Shown piece after piece: positions 1 to 13,531 of a stretch of DNA of 64,000 nucleotides. The DNA comes from Polyodon spathula (taxonomy: Eukaryota; Chordata; Actinopteri; Acipenseriformes; Polyodontidae), in NCBI RefSeq assembly GCF_017654505.1, contig NC_054534.1, positions 21,495,252 to 21,559,251 of the forward strand, given 5' to 3'. Each line of letters opens with the position of its first letter. Positions within the stretch are counted from its first letter, which is position 1. The notes beneath the pieces were generated by a model. The model searched no databases and had not been told where the DNA came from. It saw only the letters and a list, made by a program, of their open reading frames with translations. The position numbers and the translations under genes were made by a program.

Positions 1-3000
1 AACTGAACTCAGTACACAGCTGAGTCGAACTCTACATGCTCCATTTCTGGTTATAAATTAGGGATGCAGCTACATTGAGAGTTATTCTATGAAGTGTATT
101 AAATAACGATAAGCCATATTCTCATGAAAGAATAATAGCCATAGGCTCTTTTGTTTAATGTTTCTGAAAATAGTGATGATGTCTATTACCATATTAGCAA
201 TATTATGGAATAGAAATGGTCTCTTTAGGCTAAGATTGAATAGAAGAAAAATGCATGTGCTTATTGGCTACGGTTGTATGAACCAAACCGAAAAACAGTT
301 CATTTGATCAAATATATATTTAAAAAGTGTCAGTTTACACAATCAGAGCTTTGGCATTTAACCTGGAGATATTGTCAAGAGTTAACGTGAAAATCTGATA
401 AAATCACTTCCGGGAAATTAAGTAAAGCTTAATTGCTTTCGGGCACTGACAAGGCCTCTAAATAAAAAGCATATCAAATGTGATGTGTTGTTATGGTTTT
501 TTACTGCCTAAATGTATATACTTAGTGGCCACACTCCTAGCATTTCAAATAGCACCAGATGGATTTATCAGAAAAGTGATTTGCAGTTTCCTTCTTGTAA
601 GTGTAGTGACTGACCTTTGCCAATTCTACAGCACAGCACAAAAATAAAAAGAATAAGTGCATTATACCATTTTGCTGTTGCTGCATGCTGCAGCTTTTTA
701 GATGGACTGAAAGTGCAATTTCCATTAATGTTATGGATATTTATTACCTCAATGTTGATTTATACTGTACATTGGCAATGCAAAATAAAAAGAACAGGTG
801 AGTTTTGTTGCACTTTTAGTCAGTAGATAATGGAAGAGAAAAGTTGCTTTTAAGCATCAGCACTGTAAACATGGTATGACAGTTTTAGGAACAGCACCAT
901 AAACAGAGTTCTATAACATATGGTGCCAATGAAATAAGGGCACAGAGTTGCATGAATCCAGCCAAATGTGGTATAGCCAAACTCTGTAACATTCCTTTAA
1001 TCCTTAACACTATGCTAAATGTCTTGTTTGTGGCTACATTTGCTAATGACTTAAAGTTGCCCTAGCCTATTTTTTAAAACATTTTTTTTAGAAAGTGACC
1101 ATGTTTTTTAAGTGTGGATTGCTGTTGTAAAATCCTTGCTTCATTGTTTCATGTGTTACGTTACAACAGCAAAACCTTTTATGGGAGAGGCACACTGTGC
1201 CAGAGGTCCAGGGCAGGAACATTGAAAGTTAATTGAATTTGTCATCCTAGGTCTACAGCTATAGCGTGGTGGTTGCGGTAACACATTTTTATGGGCATTT
1301 TAAGTACATGCTAATCTAAATCCAATCCAACGCTCATTGCTTGTTTAAACATACTTTCAATGTACAGTATATGAATTTTAACTACAGTGATCCAAAGCCA
1401 ATAATTCACTTGAAAGAACTAAATAAATAAATAAATAAATAAAATAGATCTTTAAATAATACTAAAGTATATATTAATTATGATGACTTTGAAAAACATA
1501 ATTTCTGGAGGATTAAAAAAGCTTCAAATGGGCTCTTTTTAGGGTTATAAGCATTTAACAACTGCTGCAAAAGTAAAATATCTTACTGCCTTTGCTGGAT
1601 GCTGTGTTCATTAAGAATTGATTCCATATGCGTTCCTTTCTGTAAAGGATTTACTTTTCTTTTCTTGATGGGATCACGGTAGATACTGATTTTCTATGTA
1701 ATGCGATCCAAAGTTTTCCACCTGGTTTAAATTTTGATATGCTCTGGAAGAGATTATCAGTGCTTGAAAACACTGTTAGGGCATTTGCATCATACTCGTA
1801 AAAAGGAGCTTGCCACAATTGAACAAAAGAATAACCTTGACCTCCAACCCACCCATGTACTAATCAGCAGTCCCTAACCTTTGAGCACTGGCTTCTATTG
1901 CATTAAAAAAAAATACACCTTTTGAAAAAAACAACTGCTTAGGTTAGGATGACTAAAATGCATACACATTTGTTTGAATGGAACTTGTTTCATTAAATGT
2001 GAATATCTCAGGCGATACTTTAATACTGTATTTTTTTTAAAGAATGAAACAACTAGAATATACTGTATATGCACTGGAGGCTGTGGTATTATATATTCCA
2101 AGAATATGTTTAATAGGAAAGACCAAAAGAGGGTCCGGCTTATAAAACACAATTTGGCTCTTAGCTGTCCTGGTGCAGTTCAGATTGGTGCAGCTACAGC
2201 AGCAGTATAAGCCAATCACAATTTTTCACATTGCCCATTTCCATACCCCTTAGTACTGGCACTGTCCTACTGTACCCAGAGTAATTTTTTCCCCCAAACA
2301 ACATCACTCAGTAAGATAGGGTCATGGTCAGGTGGACTCTCATTTGTAACCCAACATGACATTCAGCCCAGGACTGAAGAGTTTTATTCATAAAATAATA
2401 CATCTTGATTGGTTTTCATTGTTTTACTGTTACATTGTGCTGCAGTTTTCTTACTCATTGACTCTAGTCCATGATGTTGAGCAACACGGATACTGGATGT
2501 TTCTTTAAATAGGAGAGCAGCTGGAAGACATTTACAAAACTAGACTATACAGATACTGAGGTTCATTAACAGGGAAAGTATAAGGCATATACACAGAATT
2601 TTGTCTGTGAACTTTTTGAACTCCTATTTCCCACTAGTAGTCTGTAAATCCATCATTGAAGATGTTTAAATGTAAGATGTTGAAACAGCAAATATTGGAA
2701 CCCAAACAGGTGCCTGGAAAGATTGTTAAGTATATTATGTACTTTCTAATGTCAGCATAGTGCTTAATCTTAAAGCTTTGGTAAAGAGGAGTCCTTTGTA
2801 TAGTCCAAATGTTTTCCATCAAAATTTTCCATTTTCTTTGAGAAGTATAAATCTGACAACACATGGACCGATATGTTTGCTTGAGTTTAAAAATTCAGTT
2901 AAATCAACTATGATAAACGTGCCTTCATTCCAAAATCTCAAGGTGTTAGAAGAGAACCCTTGACTTCCACAAGCCTTGTATGTTACTTAATTTACCTGTG

Positions 3001-3200
3001 TGATAATAACTTATTTAGTCTATGAGATATGAAATGTGAAGGACTGACAGACTGACAGAAAAAAGCATAATTTTAGTAAACTATGTATCACTTTGTAGAT
3101 AAATAACTTAAGTAAAATAGTTTGCTTGTCCCTGTAGCTCAACCTTGTGAAAAAGCCTATTATTAAATGCGTCCCTTGATATGGGACACTTTCAGAAAGT
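1..3200. other. AT-rich non-coding DNA, no gene seen
   Basis: No open frame here resembles a known protein; the longest are under 90 codons and use stop-poor chance frames. An (AAAT)n run of about 25 bases lies at 1420-1444. No structured RNA or mobile element end was recognised. Confidence 0.6.
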
Positions 3201-3213
3201 AATAATTCTAATT

Positions 3214-3296
3214 TCTAATGTATTTATTTAACCAGGATAGAACCCTTGAGATATACATCTAATTTCAAGAGGATGCTGGCAAAAAGAATCCTAGTA
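3214..3296 (+). repeat. Fish interspersed repeat fragment (TATTTAACCAGG type)
   Basis: The stretch reads TATTTATTTAACCAGG, then a variant of the 'cccttgagat...tttcaagagg..ctggc' string that I know as a dispersed repeat in many fish genomes. Its class is not clear from the sequence. It is short and diverged, so probably an old fragment. Confidence 0.45.
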
Positions 3297-3900
3297 TTCC
3301 TTATTCCAATATTATTAACCTAAATTGCTATTGGTAACCACTTTCCGAATTATCCTAATTTTTAGTCCATGCTTTCCATTCCCCAGAGCCCAAATATGAA
3401 TTCAAACATAGCTCAAGTAGTAGAATACCCTGAAACATGGAAATAGCACATTCATATTTGGCTCCTGAGTGAATGTGCTATGCTGGTAAGAAACTGTTGC
3501 CTCTTGTTTAGATCTGTCTAGATACCAATAAAAGCTGAACAAAATTGTACTCCATGATGCTACATTCCAGTAGCAGCCAAGCCCCTAAGCCTGTGCGCTT
3601 AAAACTATATTGTGGGTACTAATTCCACAGACATGCTACATTATCTGTACATCTTTCAAAATGCTTTTGGAACTATTACGAGACCATTTAAGATCTGATG
3701 GTAAATCATTTTATTGAAAATCAATAGACACTTGAACATAAATAAATCCTATCACTTGAGCAGAAATCCATTTGTCATTTTGCAACGCATTTTCCATAAA
3801 ACAACACCAATGTTAAAAGGGGCTCAGATTACTTTGTCTTTTTGAAAGACAGCAAATCCAGTTATGAACATACTGTTGAACAGGAATGTATATATCTTGA

Positions 3901-4310
3901 GGGCCTCATTTACTAAGCGGCGGTAATTTGGCCAGAATTCGCATTAATACATTCAGGCTATACAGGACCTTAAATATCAGCCATTTCAAATTGTACACAG
4001 CTTCTGCTACTTATGCTCTCCACTTTACGGCAGCATTCAGTCGGCAGAATCTTTGGGTAATTTTTTCCTGCGGAAAATCCTTATCAGACATTCATGACTA
4101 GCTTATGAATGTATGGCAGCTCATTATCTGTGTTTAACATCATTAATTCAATGCAAATGAGGTGGCGGCGCTATTCCGCCCCTTTCATTTTGCATCTGTT
4201 TAATCCTTGTTTTCCGCTATGGAAATGGAAATAGTAAATAGGATGGGAACCGAACTGCACACGGTAATCATGTTTTGTGTACAGTAAACACTTCATAAGT
4301 GAGGCCCTTA
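3901..4310. mobile_element. PIF-Harbinger-type MITE, about 407 bp
   Basis: The left end GGGCCTCATTTACTAAG (3901-3917) and the reverse complement of the right end, GGGCCTCACTTATGAAG (ending 4307), form an imperfect 17-bp terminal inverted repeat with 14 matches. TTA follows the right end and TGA precedes the left, so the 3-bp duplication expected of the Harbinger superfamily is at best imperfect. There is no open frame inside, so the element would need a transposase in trans. Superfamily assignment rests on the GGGCCTCA-type end and is an inference. Confidence 0.6.
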
Positions 4311-7300
4311 CTGTTTAATTAAGCAACAGCACATCAGTTCCTTGGAAGCAGTCGTGCTCCAATGCAATAGTCTTTTTACCACAATCCCCAACATGAAAGA
4401 TTATTCTGTACCAGTTCTTTTCTAATAAGGAAAAAAATAGTTTGTTTCAGTTTGTAATCATAGCATATCACTACTTGTAGTAACATCAATGAAAATTAAT
4501 GCCAGCAGCTCCAAATGCCTGTATCTTTCACACTTACAAAACTAAATGGGATGTATTCATTAAATTAGTTGAAACATTTTTAAACTTGGCCATTTAGAAA
4601 CCTTAGGTAATCCACACAAAATATAACACAGAGCTTTGTGCTGTACATGTCTCCAGGGTAAACATAAACCACTCACTAAAGCCAACCTCCTGTAAGAATG
4701 TGTGCCAGCAAAAAGTCTGAACAACAATCACAACTTCAGATGCTTTTGGAGAACCCCTCTGGCACAGTGAATACACTGAAAACATCACTGCTCACCAAGC
4801 CTTTCCAAACAAAACACAGCAGCGTTCCTGAAAACAGGTCAGCAGCAGGGCGTAAAAAGGCAAGCATAAATAAATTAGATACAAGCTAAGAGTGATTGAT
4901 ATGGGAAGAGTAATTGGAGTCTTTAAGGAGAAGGTGGGGGTTCCCGTATAACAATGAATGAAAGGCTGGACTTAAAGGCTAAATTCCTGATTAGTGGAGC
5001 AGAACATCATTAGGTCAGTCAGGTGACAGTGTGTTCTTAGATTGTCAATCAAACAGGCAGATTCTTTACACTTGATATTCAACTGTTGCACATTCCATTG
5101 GGCACTTAGTGGATTTAAAAGAACACTAGTGAGCTCTTCTTTGATACTCGTCTTAAATTTAAGTTATGAGAATTGATTCAAGCACTATTGGAACTTTTCT
5201 GTTGAGTTTAAAAGTGTATAGAATCACGAGGATCTGACTGCATAGAAGCAGGTCTTAAATTAAAATAAATATTTTGAATAACAGTATTTTAAAAAGAAAA
5301 AGTTTCTCAAGGACAATTCATTTGTTGTATCTCTAATCTCAAAAGCAATTACTCACTTCCCTTTAAAACAACGGAAATGTAACAGTACAATGTAAGGTGC
5401 AATAGGGATAATTTTCTAGACAGATCCTTGCCATTTCCAATGTTTTTTTGTTGCAAATGCTCTTCAATTAGTTATGTGCAGGTTAGCGATTTCTCCACTG
5501 AAAAAGGTTCCAGGAGTTTCTGCAGACAAACTGACCACATCTACAGTGCTTCTATTTATAAACAGATCACTATTTCCTCTGGATGCTCCTGGAATGGCCC
5601 TAGATTATCTTGGAGCCACACATGTTCCTAAGTCCCTTTTCAGGGTACAAATCTTGCTGGATATATAGGGATTGATACAGATCCATTTAAGTCATATCAT
5701 TTAAGATTTCTAAATACTACAGTATAACCTTCTCATATCTAGTGTACTGTAGTCTAGAGCTACAGTGTATGCTTCAATGGTGAATCCTGATTATTTGCAC
5801 CATATACATACTATATATCTATGCTTAGCAACAAGGGGACAATAGCAATAGCATTTTTCTGTTTGTAAGCGTGATTTGTTTGTGCAAACTGTCCAAATAC
5901 TTTAAATATTCCTCCTTAGACCATTCTTATCTATTATCAGAAAAACAGCCAAATATTATCTTTGCTGGCATCAGGCATCAATAGGAGATATGGGTATGAC
6001 TCAGCCTAGAAAATATCTTAAATGATTAGATTGTAGGAGGCTGTACGCCTCATCAGATAGTACTGTAGATAAATGCTACCATGGGGACCATAACAACTTA
6101 TACCAACCAATTGAAACTGAACATTTTCACCAACCATTGTTTGACAATTTTTCCAGTTAATGCAGTCTTTGAAATATTCAGGGTTCTCCAAGGCCAAGTG
6201 ACCAACATCACACATTGTCAGCGTAATAAAAGGTCCATAGATATTTTATTTCTATCAGTGAAATTGTTATCTTAATTTTACACCAGTGGTATGATTGCCA
6301 GGCTACCTGTGGAGCTTCCTTTTCCAAAATCATCTAAACCTAATCAAACGTGACCCCTAAACCTTTTTTTTTTTTTCCCAAACAACACTTTGGCCTTTTT
6401 TCTTCAGTGCTGAAGACTCGCTGGTGACAGCTTTGAAATAAAAGGCTGGCAAGATGTTTAATCCCTCCGAGAGGCACACTTTCATCCCGACAGCATTTAC
6501 CAAGCAATGATGGATGGTAGCCAGAGACAGGGAAGGAGAAAATGATCCTGACTAAACATCCCCATTGGGTATAGTGAAATACATACAGGAAGTACAAAAG
6601 GCAGTTTAAAAAGGTAACACAAAGGCATTATCACTATACTATCCCCTAGAGAAATAAACCAAACTTTAGTTTCACACAATATCAATTGAACTGAATCAGG
6701 AAAGTGAGAAACGCCTATTTTTTGCAATTGTATACCAGCTGACAGCATTGTTCTTTGTAAATGTTGTTACAACCGTTTATAACATGCTTATAATACAGGA
6801 TTAGTAATTTTTTCATGATAACTAATTGGTTATAAAGTGTTCATAACTTAACACACTAATACATTAATTCTATTTATAAAGGTAGTCAAGTAAATTTGCT
6901 AACTGTTTCAATACTGAAATGTCTGTCAACCAGATTAGGGCTAGATTACATTTAAAAATGTTCTGAGAAGCTGTGTGGCTTTCCAGTTTGCAGTTGAATA
7001 ATTAAGTCATTTCATTTTCTTAGTTAATTGTGTTATATAATAGTCTACATTATGCTGTGTTGCTGTCCCTAGAATGTGTGAATCTGTTAAATACATTTAG
7101 TAAAACAAAACAAAAAAGTTGTTGTTGAACATTTGTTTTCCTATATTAAGTTTGAGTGAAAAAAGAACACGAAGAAGAGGAATATTTAATTATTTTTAAA
7201 AGTAATTAAAAATATATACATGTATCTATAAACACTAATAATTAATACCTCAAGGAAAATATGTTTAGATAAAATATTTTTTCATACCCAAACTATACAA

Positions 7301-7364
7301 TATGTTATTCGCAATCACTCAACAACAGAGTATTTGTAAAATGTTTTTGTAGCATCCAATAATG
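4311..7364. other. AT-rich non-coding DNA, nothing recognised
   Basis: No element ends, coding similarity or long tandem repeats seen. The several 60-85-codon frames near 5.4 and 6.0-6.7 kb have no recognisable motif and overlap on both strands. Confidence 0.55.
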
Positions 7365-7440
7365 TACTGTAAAACCTGTCTAACCCGGCATTGCATGGGA
7401 CCAGAATAATATTCTGGATAATATAGTGTGCTGGTAGCTA
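7365..7440 (+). mobile_element. pogo/Tigger-like MITE end
   Basis: The string TACTGTAAAACCTGTCTAAC followed by CCGGCA, then 'gggaccagaataat', matches the general form of pogo/Tigger-like terminal sequences that I know from vertebrates. No opposite end was found with confidence, so it may be a truncated copy. Confidence 0.4.
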
Positions 7441-8029
7441 AGATTTGAAAAACTTGTCCTGTCTACATATACCCTGCAAGTCAAGGCTTGTATCAATGTT
7501 ATTCCATTCTGAGAACAAGTATTTTACTGCTGATATACCATAGCCCAATATTAATGATCACATGATTAATTTCAATAGGAATTTGGTCAGGATTTAAAAT
7601 TATGCTAATACAGAATGTCAGTATGGAGAGAGGCAGGACCAGTTTCATTGCGTATTAGGTTGCTTGTCCTTTTAAATAATACGAATGCTATACAAAGTAC
7701 AAAAATCTATGTATTTTCTTAAAAGTTCTGTTTTTTACACTTGTATTGTCTGTAGCTGTGTTTGGTGTACTTTGGTATGATATAACGCCCATTTTATATT
7801 TCATGTATATGTTGTGTTTTTTTTTTTTCAACTTGGATCTTCAAGCACGCTGAATAGGAGCAACTTAGAATCTATATTTAGAAAAGGACCTGCGTTACCA
7901 TGTCAGAATGACACACACCCTACAGTTTTTGTTTTAATACCAAGCAATTGGATAGGATTATGATTTGTTTGTTTGAATACCATGATTTATCCAGCCTTAG
8001 CTAAGGCACAGCATTTAGAATTATAATTT

Positions 8030-8660
8030 AATCAGCCTCTTAGTGCCTCAGGATTTTTAATTAGTTCCTGTGGGGAGTATCCGAGAAATTCCAGTGCAGT
8101 TCATATGCCATGTTCCAAATGCTTGGCAAAAATATCCCAAACCACTGTTTCTCTTGCAAAGGCAAATTAAGAATAATCAAGTAGAGGAAACCAGGCATGT
8201 GTGAAAGAAATGGGATCAATCTCAGGCTTGTGGTTACAGTACTGCATTTAATCTAGCTAAAGTAGGGTTAGTGTTTCAGAAGCCAACCACAGCTGCATTT
8301 TTTTTGAAGGAAAAAAGCTATTTTTCTGTGTACTGCCAGACTGTAAAATTAATGAGAGCACCTGCTGCCCTCATGCCTGGATAATTCATAGCATTCCGCC
8401 TGTGCTAAAAGAATTTTCTCAGCAGCCTCTGTTCCTCAATAATAAATTAATAGTCCATACTGTGGCCCGGAGTTTCTTTCATTCATGAAACATTACACTT
8501 TGGCCGTAAGCACTGGTGACAGTGTTCACATTCAGGTTTGTAAAGTAGACTGAAGCTGGTGGAAGGGAAGTGGGTAGATTAAATACAACTAGAAGATCAG
8601 TTGTCAGACTTAATATTGACAGCTGAGGGAGGTCTTTGTCCTTGACCTGACAATCAAAGA
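8030..8660. other. Possible conserved non-coding element
   Basis: This segment has balanced composition, no repeats, and many homeodomain-like TAATTA and E-box CAGCTG-like words (for example near 8057, 8283 and 8621). It resembles vertebrate gene-desert enhancers only in texture; conservation cannot be judged from one sequence. Confidence 0.15.
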
Positions 8661-10887
8661 TGTCTATTCATTCTAGTTTCAGGCCCACAGAGAATGAAAA
8701 TCACATCCTGCATCTGACAGAATGCAGTAAAGGGTCATTTAACATGTTTATTACTGTATTTTCTTTTCTAACTATGAGACATGGTGTTTTCATTTTTAAA
8801 CCCAATTTCTTGTTAATGGACAGCTGCCTAATACAGCAACAGAATATGTAATACTGCTTGGTCTCAGGAGCCTCAGCTAAGAGGTGAGGTTATACAAAAC
8901 TTTCCAGTTCTGAACAATAATAGCTTCTATTCCATTTAGAATGCTTCTTTTTGTCTAGTGTGAAAAGCACTCTTGGCATATCCAGCAACTAAGTCTACTA
9001 GGAATCCCTGCTGAATTTGTGAATCAATTAATGTTGACTTAAAAGTATCTTGTTACCAAATACTGTGTTGATGTGTATTAAGTGTTTCTTTAATGCAAAC
9101 AAATAAAAGCCATATGGTATAGTATGTGTGTGACTGTTTGCATTTCCTTTTTTAAAAAACTACAATAATAATACTACAAGAGAAGCAACCCAAATAACAT
9201 TAAACTAAGCAACTACTTTAATATTATTTGAGTTAGTGTTTTGCCTAGTTGAATATACTGTAGGAAGTTGCATATGTTTCTACAGCAACCATTTAAGTAA
9301 ATTATGCATGAAAGGAAGTGCTATCTAATGGACTAAAAAGCCAATCAGATCAGATTCCTGGATAAACAGGGAGAGGGTAATTACTTAAATGACATAATTT
9401 CAGTATCAAGAACACTATTTATCATGCTTGCTTGAAATGTCACATCATTAGTAACATAATATGCTGATGTTAAAAAATAATCAGAGTCATTTATCTGGCT
9501 AGAGGAAAGAGATAGAAATGCTGATTACCTTTTGAGTCAGTTTCCCACTGAAACAGTCAACTGAAATATCATATCTTCTACCGTTCCATTAACAAAGTAT
9601 TGCATATATATATATATGGCCCAATTTATCATAAAATCTGCATACTTCAATTATTTCCAAATCAAGAAATACTCTTTTTCCTTGTTAGCTGTAGCAAATT
9701 TAACCAAAAGCCATGAGGCTGCTGTCTGATAAAGTATTTTGGATTCTGAGTGGGGAACTTGGCAGGGACATATGTTATAGATGAACTGAAGTTAACTGGA
9801 ATTTGACAAATATATAATAGATTAAAGATGGTGAAAGATTGCAGGTATGCAATTTATTTGCTGTAATATATGTATTCATGTAATAAATAATGTCAAAACA
9901 ACATGCCATGTATATTGAGGATTATGTTCCCAGAGTGCTAAATATGACTATTTGTAATTTTTTCCTAGGGGCTTATAGATGTGTCCTTAATAGAAAAGAA
10001 AAACAGCAAACCTGAAATAATAATTCCACTAATACATCTAAAAGCTCATGAATATTGGTTTATAACTGAAGCTGAATTTCATCCTAAATTTAATTCTGAC
10101 AATTTAATTATTTCTTATTTGCACAGAAAATGACCTTCCTGTTTTAAAGAATTATAGCTAGAAAGAAATTTATTATTACTTCACTCATCTATGTGTATTG
10201 CATGTATGCTTGCAAAAATTGAGGAGCAGTTATTCAAAGTAAATTACCAATATAATTATGAAATGCATTTTCATTAAAGTACACTTGCCTTTGGTAGCAA
10301 TTAATTGAATTACAACGGGGTGCTCATTGTGAAAAGAAAAAAACATGGTACCTGTTTGGGTAATTAAAAAATAAAAATAAAAGAAAAACCCTTATGGTAA
10401 ATAAATCAGAAATGTAATTATTTTATATACATAACACATATTTAAAACAGGATTCTGAAAAATACACCATTATACTATACGTGTTGCTACAACTGTTTAA
10501 ATAACGTACCTGTAATTTCTCTTTTTATTGCTAACATCCTGACAACTGTTTACACTTGGAACTTTAACGTCTGTTGTCGGCTCTAGTGCCCTGGGGTTTG
10601 AGATTTGTCCTCTAAATAACTGCCGAAGAGCGATTTTTTTTTTTTTTTTTTAAAAACCACAACAAGTGCTCAGGCTTTTCTGTTCTGTATGACATCATGA
10701 ATTGTTATTGCTGACAATGTGGGCAATAACAGAAGGCACTATCAGTGCACTGGTGTTGAAAGGAGCTTTGAAACATGATGTTAGGCTGTTACAATGAAAA
10801 TAAATGAAGTTATTTGAATAGTTGTAGCAACACATGGGGTGTGTAACGCTATATTTTTTAGGAACCCTGTGATTAGAAAGTTAATCT
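8661..10887. other. AT-rich non-coding DNA
   Basis: Nothing coding. A short (TA)n run sits at 9604-9617 and a T run at 10635-10650. A 9-bp perfect hairpin (TGTTATTGC / GCAATAACA) lies at 10703-10731. Confidence 0.55.
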
Positions 10888-10951
10888 ATATATATTAATA
10901 TATATATATATATATATTATATAATATTATATATATATGGCTATATATAGT

Positions 10952-10997
<46 letters not shown>
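10888..10997. repeat. Compound (TA)n then (GA)n microsatellite
   Basis: An interrupted TA tract runs to about 10948 and is followed by about 22 GA units to 10997, then a T run. The TA part can form cruciforms and the GA part is a pure purine strand. Confidence 0.9.
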
Positions 10998-11004
<7 letters not shown>

Positions 11005-11880
11005 TTTTTTTTTATCCAATAAAAAACAATAAACCACCTGATACAAAAAAATGTAATCAGTGCACATCCAAAAAACACAGCAATAACACTGGAAATGGTT
11101 ACATTGGAAATGGTTACCAATTCACATTGACTTCACCCCTTTCCCCATGAATTTATTTAATAAAATAACCTACAAAAAAAAAAACTTTCTCAGTGCAATT
11201 GGGCAACGTTCTCTTTCCTGATTTGTATCTCACATCAGTTCGTTCTGAATACTTTAAACCCACCCCAACTACTGAGTAGCAGCAAATTCCTACATTTCTA
11301 TTGGAGGATTGTAACACACTTGCGAGATTTAAAACAAGACTACAATTGGAAAGGAGCACTATACTTGCTCAGGAGATTGGAAGCTATATTACCGTTCGAT
11401 AGGGAGGATTTACACACTTGTGGAACTTAAAACAGAATTGCAAATTGTGATGAAATGTAAAAAAATATCTAAACACATAAAACCCCCAGAAGAATATGCC
11501 CATGACCATAAAGATTTGGTTGTGGAAGACAGCACAGGAAAGATGAAGCCACAAAAGTCAGGACATTCCTTACAAAAAAATGACAGTTAAATTAGCTTTA
11601 TTGGTGCAGCAAAGCCACAAAAGTCAGGAAATGCCATGCCACCCATAACAGTTGCATCCAGGTTAGACTTTTAGCATTGATAGTGAGATGTGATGGGCAA
11701 GGCAGTATTCAATGACAAGAGGAGCATTGAAAATGGCAGAGGTAAGAAATGTAATTTTACAAATCAGCAACAACATCTTTAACAAGGAATTAACAAGCAA
11801 TAAACAATGATAAGGAGAGCTGTGAAAATCCAATTTCAGTTACATTTTCACTGCTCCCCTGATCATCTGCTATGGAATGT
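10998..11880. other. Non-coding DNA, nothing recognised
   Basis: A local duplication of 'acactggaaatggttac' / 'acattggaaatggttac' occurs at 11087-11115, and 'agccacaaaagtcagga' recurs at 11547-11564 and 11612-11629. No gene. Confidence 0.5.
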
Positions 11881-12049
11881 TTCTAATATGTTTTATTAAT
11901 TTTATTTCTTGCATTTATATAGCCCTTTTTATACCAAGTATCGCAAAACACTGTACAGTATATAGCAGAAAAAAGAACAAACCACAATACATTTGTATAG
12001 CATGTCACACATCAGACCATATAAATAACATATTTAAATAACAGTATAC

Positions 12050-12054
12050 ACATT
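12050..12054 (+). repeat. Left target-site duplication ACATT
   Basis: Identical to 12646-12650; the two flank the TG...CA unit exactly. Confidence 0.8.
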
Positions 12055-12645
12055 TGTGATGAGTCAAAGGGATTTCGGTCTGTGATTCAGCCTCCCGACA
12101 GTAGATGGCATCAAACCAACTCGGGACTTCCCTTACCAAGATCTCGTGACCATGGCAAAAGTCATCTTTTGAGGGGCGGCACCTTGGTGAGGGGCGGAAG
12201 TACGAGTATGTAAATTCCAGCCACTGGAGTCAAGTGAAGGATAAGGACACTTGTCAGTTGGGGATTGGTGTTCCACTGACTACAGAGGCGGGACATTACA
12301 TACTAAAGGGAACGTACTACTGTGTTCGGGGTTGGTCCGAAAGTAAAATAGGAGGAGTAACGGGTGGAGGGAGAGACTAGTTTGGTGCAGCGGGATTTAA
12401 AAAAAAAAAACACTAACATTTCTTTTGTCTTTTTTTGTTTATGTATGGTTTACCACGAAGACGATTAAAGACGAGTTATCACGATCGGTTTTGGATTTCA
12501 CCCCTGCACTCCTTCCCTCACACCATTTTGTTTTCTTTTGTTATTTAATTATTTTGTTGTGTATAGATAATAAAAATAAATTATTTTATTTCTGTACACA
12601 TAAATTACTGTCTGGACATTCCATTTAATACACTCTCGCCTCACA
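12055..12645 (+). mobile_element. Solo LTR, 591 bp, with perfect 5-bp TSD
   Basis: The unit begins TGTGATGAGTC and ends CTCACA, giving the TG...CA ends of an LTR. It is flanked by identical ACATT on both sides (12050-12054 and 12646-12650), the 5-bp target duplication typical of gypsy or endogenous retroviral integration. An A run at 12401-12412 and an AATAAA-type signal in 'aaaaataaattattt' near 12570-12585 fit the R/U5 part. No internal gag or pol is present, so the element was most likely reduced by recombination between its LTRs. A 67-codon frame inside it (12425-12628) looks incidental. Family not identified. Confidence 0.8.
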
Positions 12646-12650
12646 ACATT
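12646..12650 (+). repeat. Right target-site duplication ACATT
   Basis: Identical to 12050-12054. Confidence 0.8.
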
Positions 12651-13141
12651 ATACAAAAGCAGCAGTTTTAAAGTTACATTAAAACCCACTAAGATAAGAA
12701 AGCCATTTTATAAAAGTGCATTTTTAGTCTTGACTTGAAAACTGTAACGGCCCCAGCTTCCCAGACAAATGAAGGCTGAGAATTCCATAATTTAGGAGCT
12801 CTACCTACCTCCTGTGGTGCTTTAGTTGACCCTAGGAATAGCCAGCAGCCCCGCATCCTGTGATCTCATAATGTGGTTGGGAAGATACAGGGTCAGTAAC
12901 TCCTGCAAGTAACTGGGTTCTAATCCATTCAGGGCCTTGTAAGTTATTAAAGGTGGTTTTAAAATTCATTTTTAGATTAATTTTGCTACCTCATTAGCTT
13001 TAGTAACATTTCCATTTACACTTCTCCCCTGTGACAGGGATACAGGGTCTATATGTTTGTTATAACTACAGTTTATCTCATGAATCGCTCATTCAGTTAT
13101 GATACCTTGGGGGTATCCAAACCTTTCTCATTGTGACCTAC

Positions 13142-13531
13142 TTTTGCAGTTTTGGCCTCTGATTAGCTGGGCTAATTAAGGCTACAGAACCATTTGCCCA
13201 AATGTGATTAGACTTTGCAAGGACACATGCTACAAAAAGTCATTCTATTTACTGTGTGAGTGTAGCTCATGCTGAAATACTTTTTCACAATACTGACACC
13301 TGATTGGATGATCTATTGAAGGCTATACTTTGGGAACCACTTGACCCAGTTTGATCAATCTTTGCATTGACTTTTATTGCAACAATTCATTTTTTCGCAT
13401 ACTTTGAATGTAGCTAAATGTGATATACTTTTTCACAGTTTTGACACTTGATAGGCTGAGCTATTCAAGGTTATATATTGGAAACTGCTTGCTGGAATTT
13501 GAATAAACTTTGCATAGATATTTATTATGAT
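13142..13531 (+). repeat. Diverged tandem repeat, three copies of about 140-150 bp
   Basis: Copies begin near 13142, 13281 and 13429. Each opens with a 'ctttt(g/c)cag/caca...tgacac' segment, then 'tgat(t/a)gg..ga.ctatt.aagg.tata', then 'ttg...gactttgca', and the first two end with a 'tgtagct..tg.gatac' segment. The copies are visibly diverged (perhaps a quarter to a third of positions differ), so the array is old. No open frame runs through it. Confidence 0.65.

Larger units (their letters stand above)
11885..12960 (+). repeat. Old dispersed repeat, split by a solo LTR
   Basis: The left part starts TGCATTTATATAGCCC near 11912, a motif common to fish dispersed repeats. The right part (12651-12960) has 'gagaattccataatttagga' and 'ttcagggccttgtaagttatta', also typical of that repeat type. 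The two halves become contiguous when the LTR at 12055-12645 and one copy of its 5-bp duplication are removed, so this repeat was the target. Its class is not certain. Confidence 0.5.
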
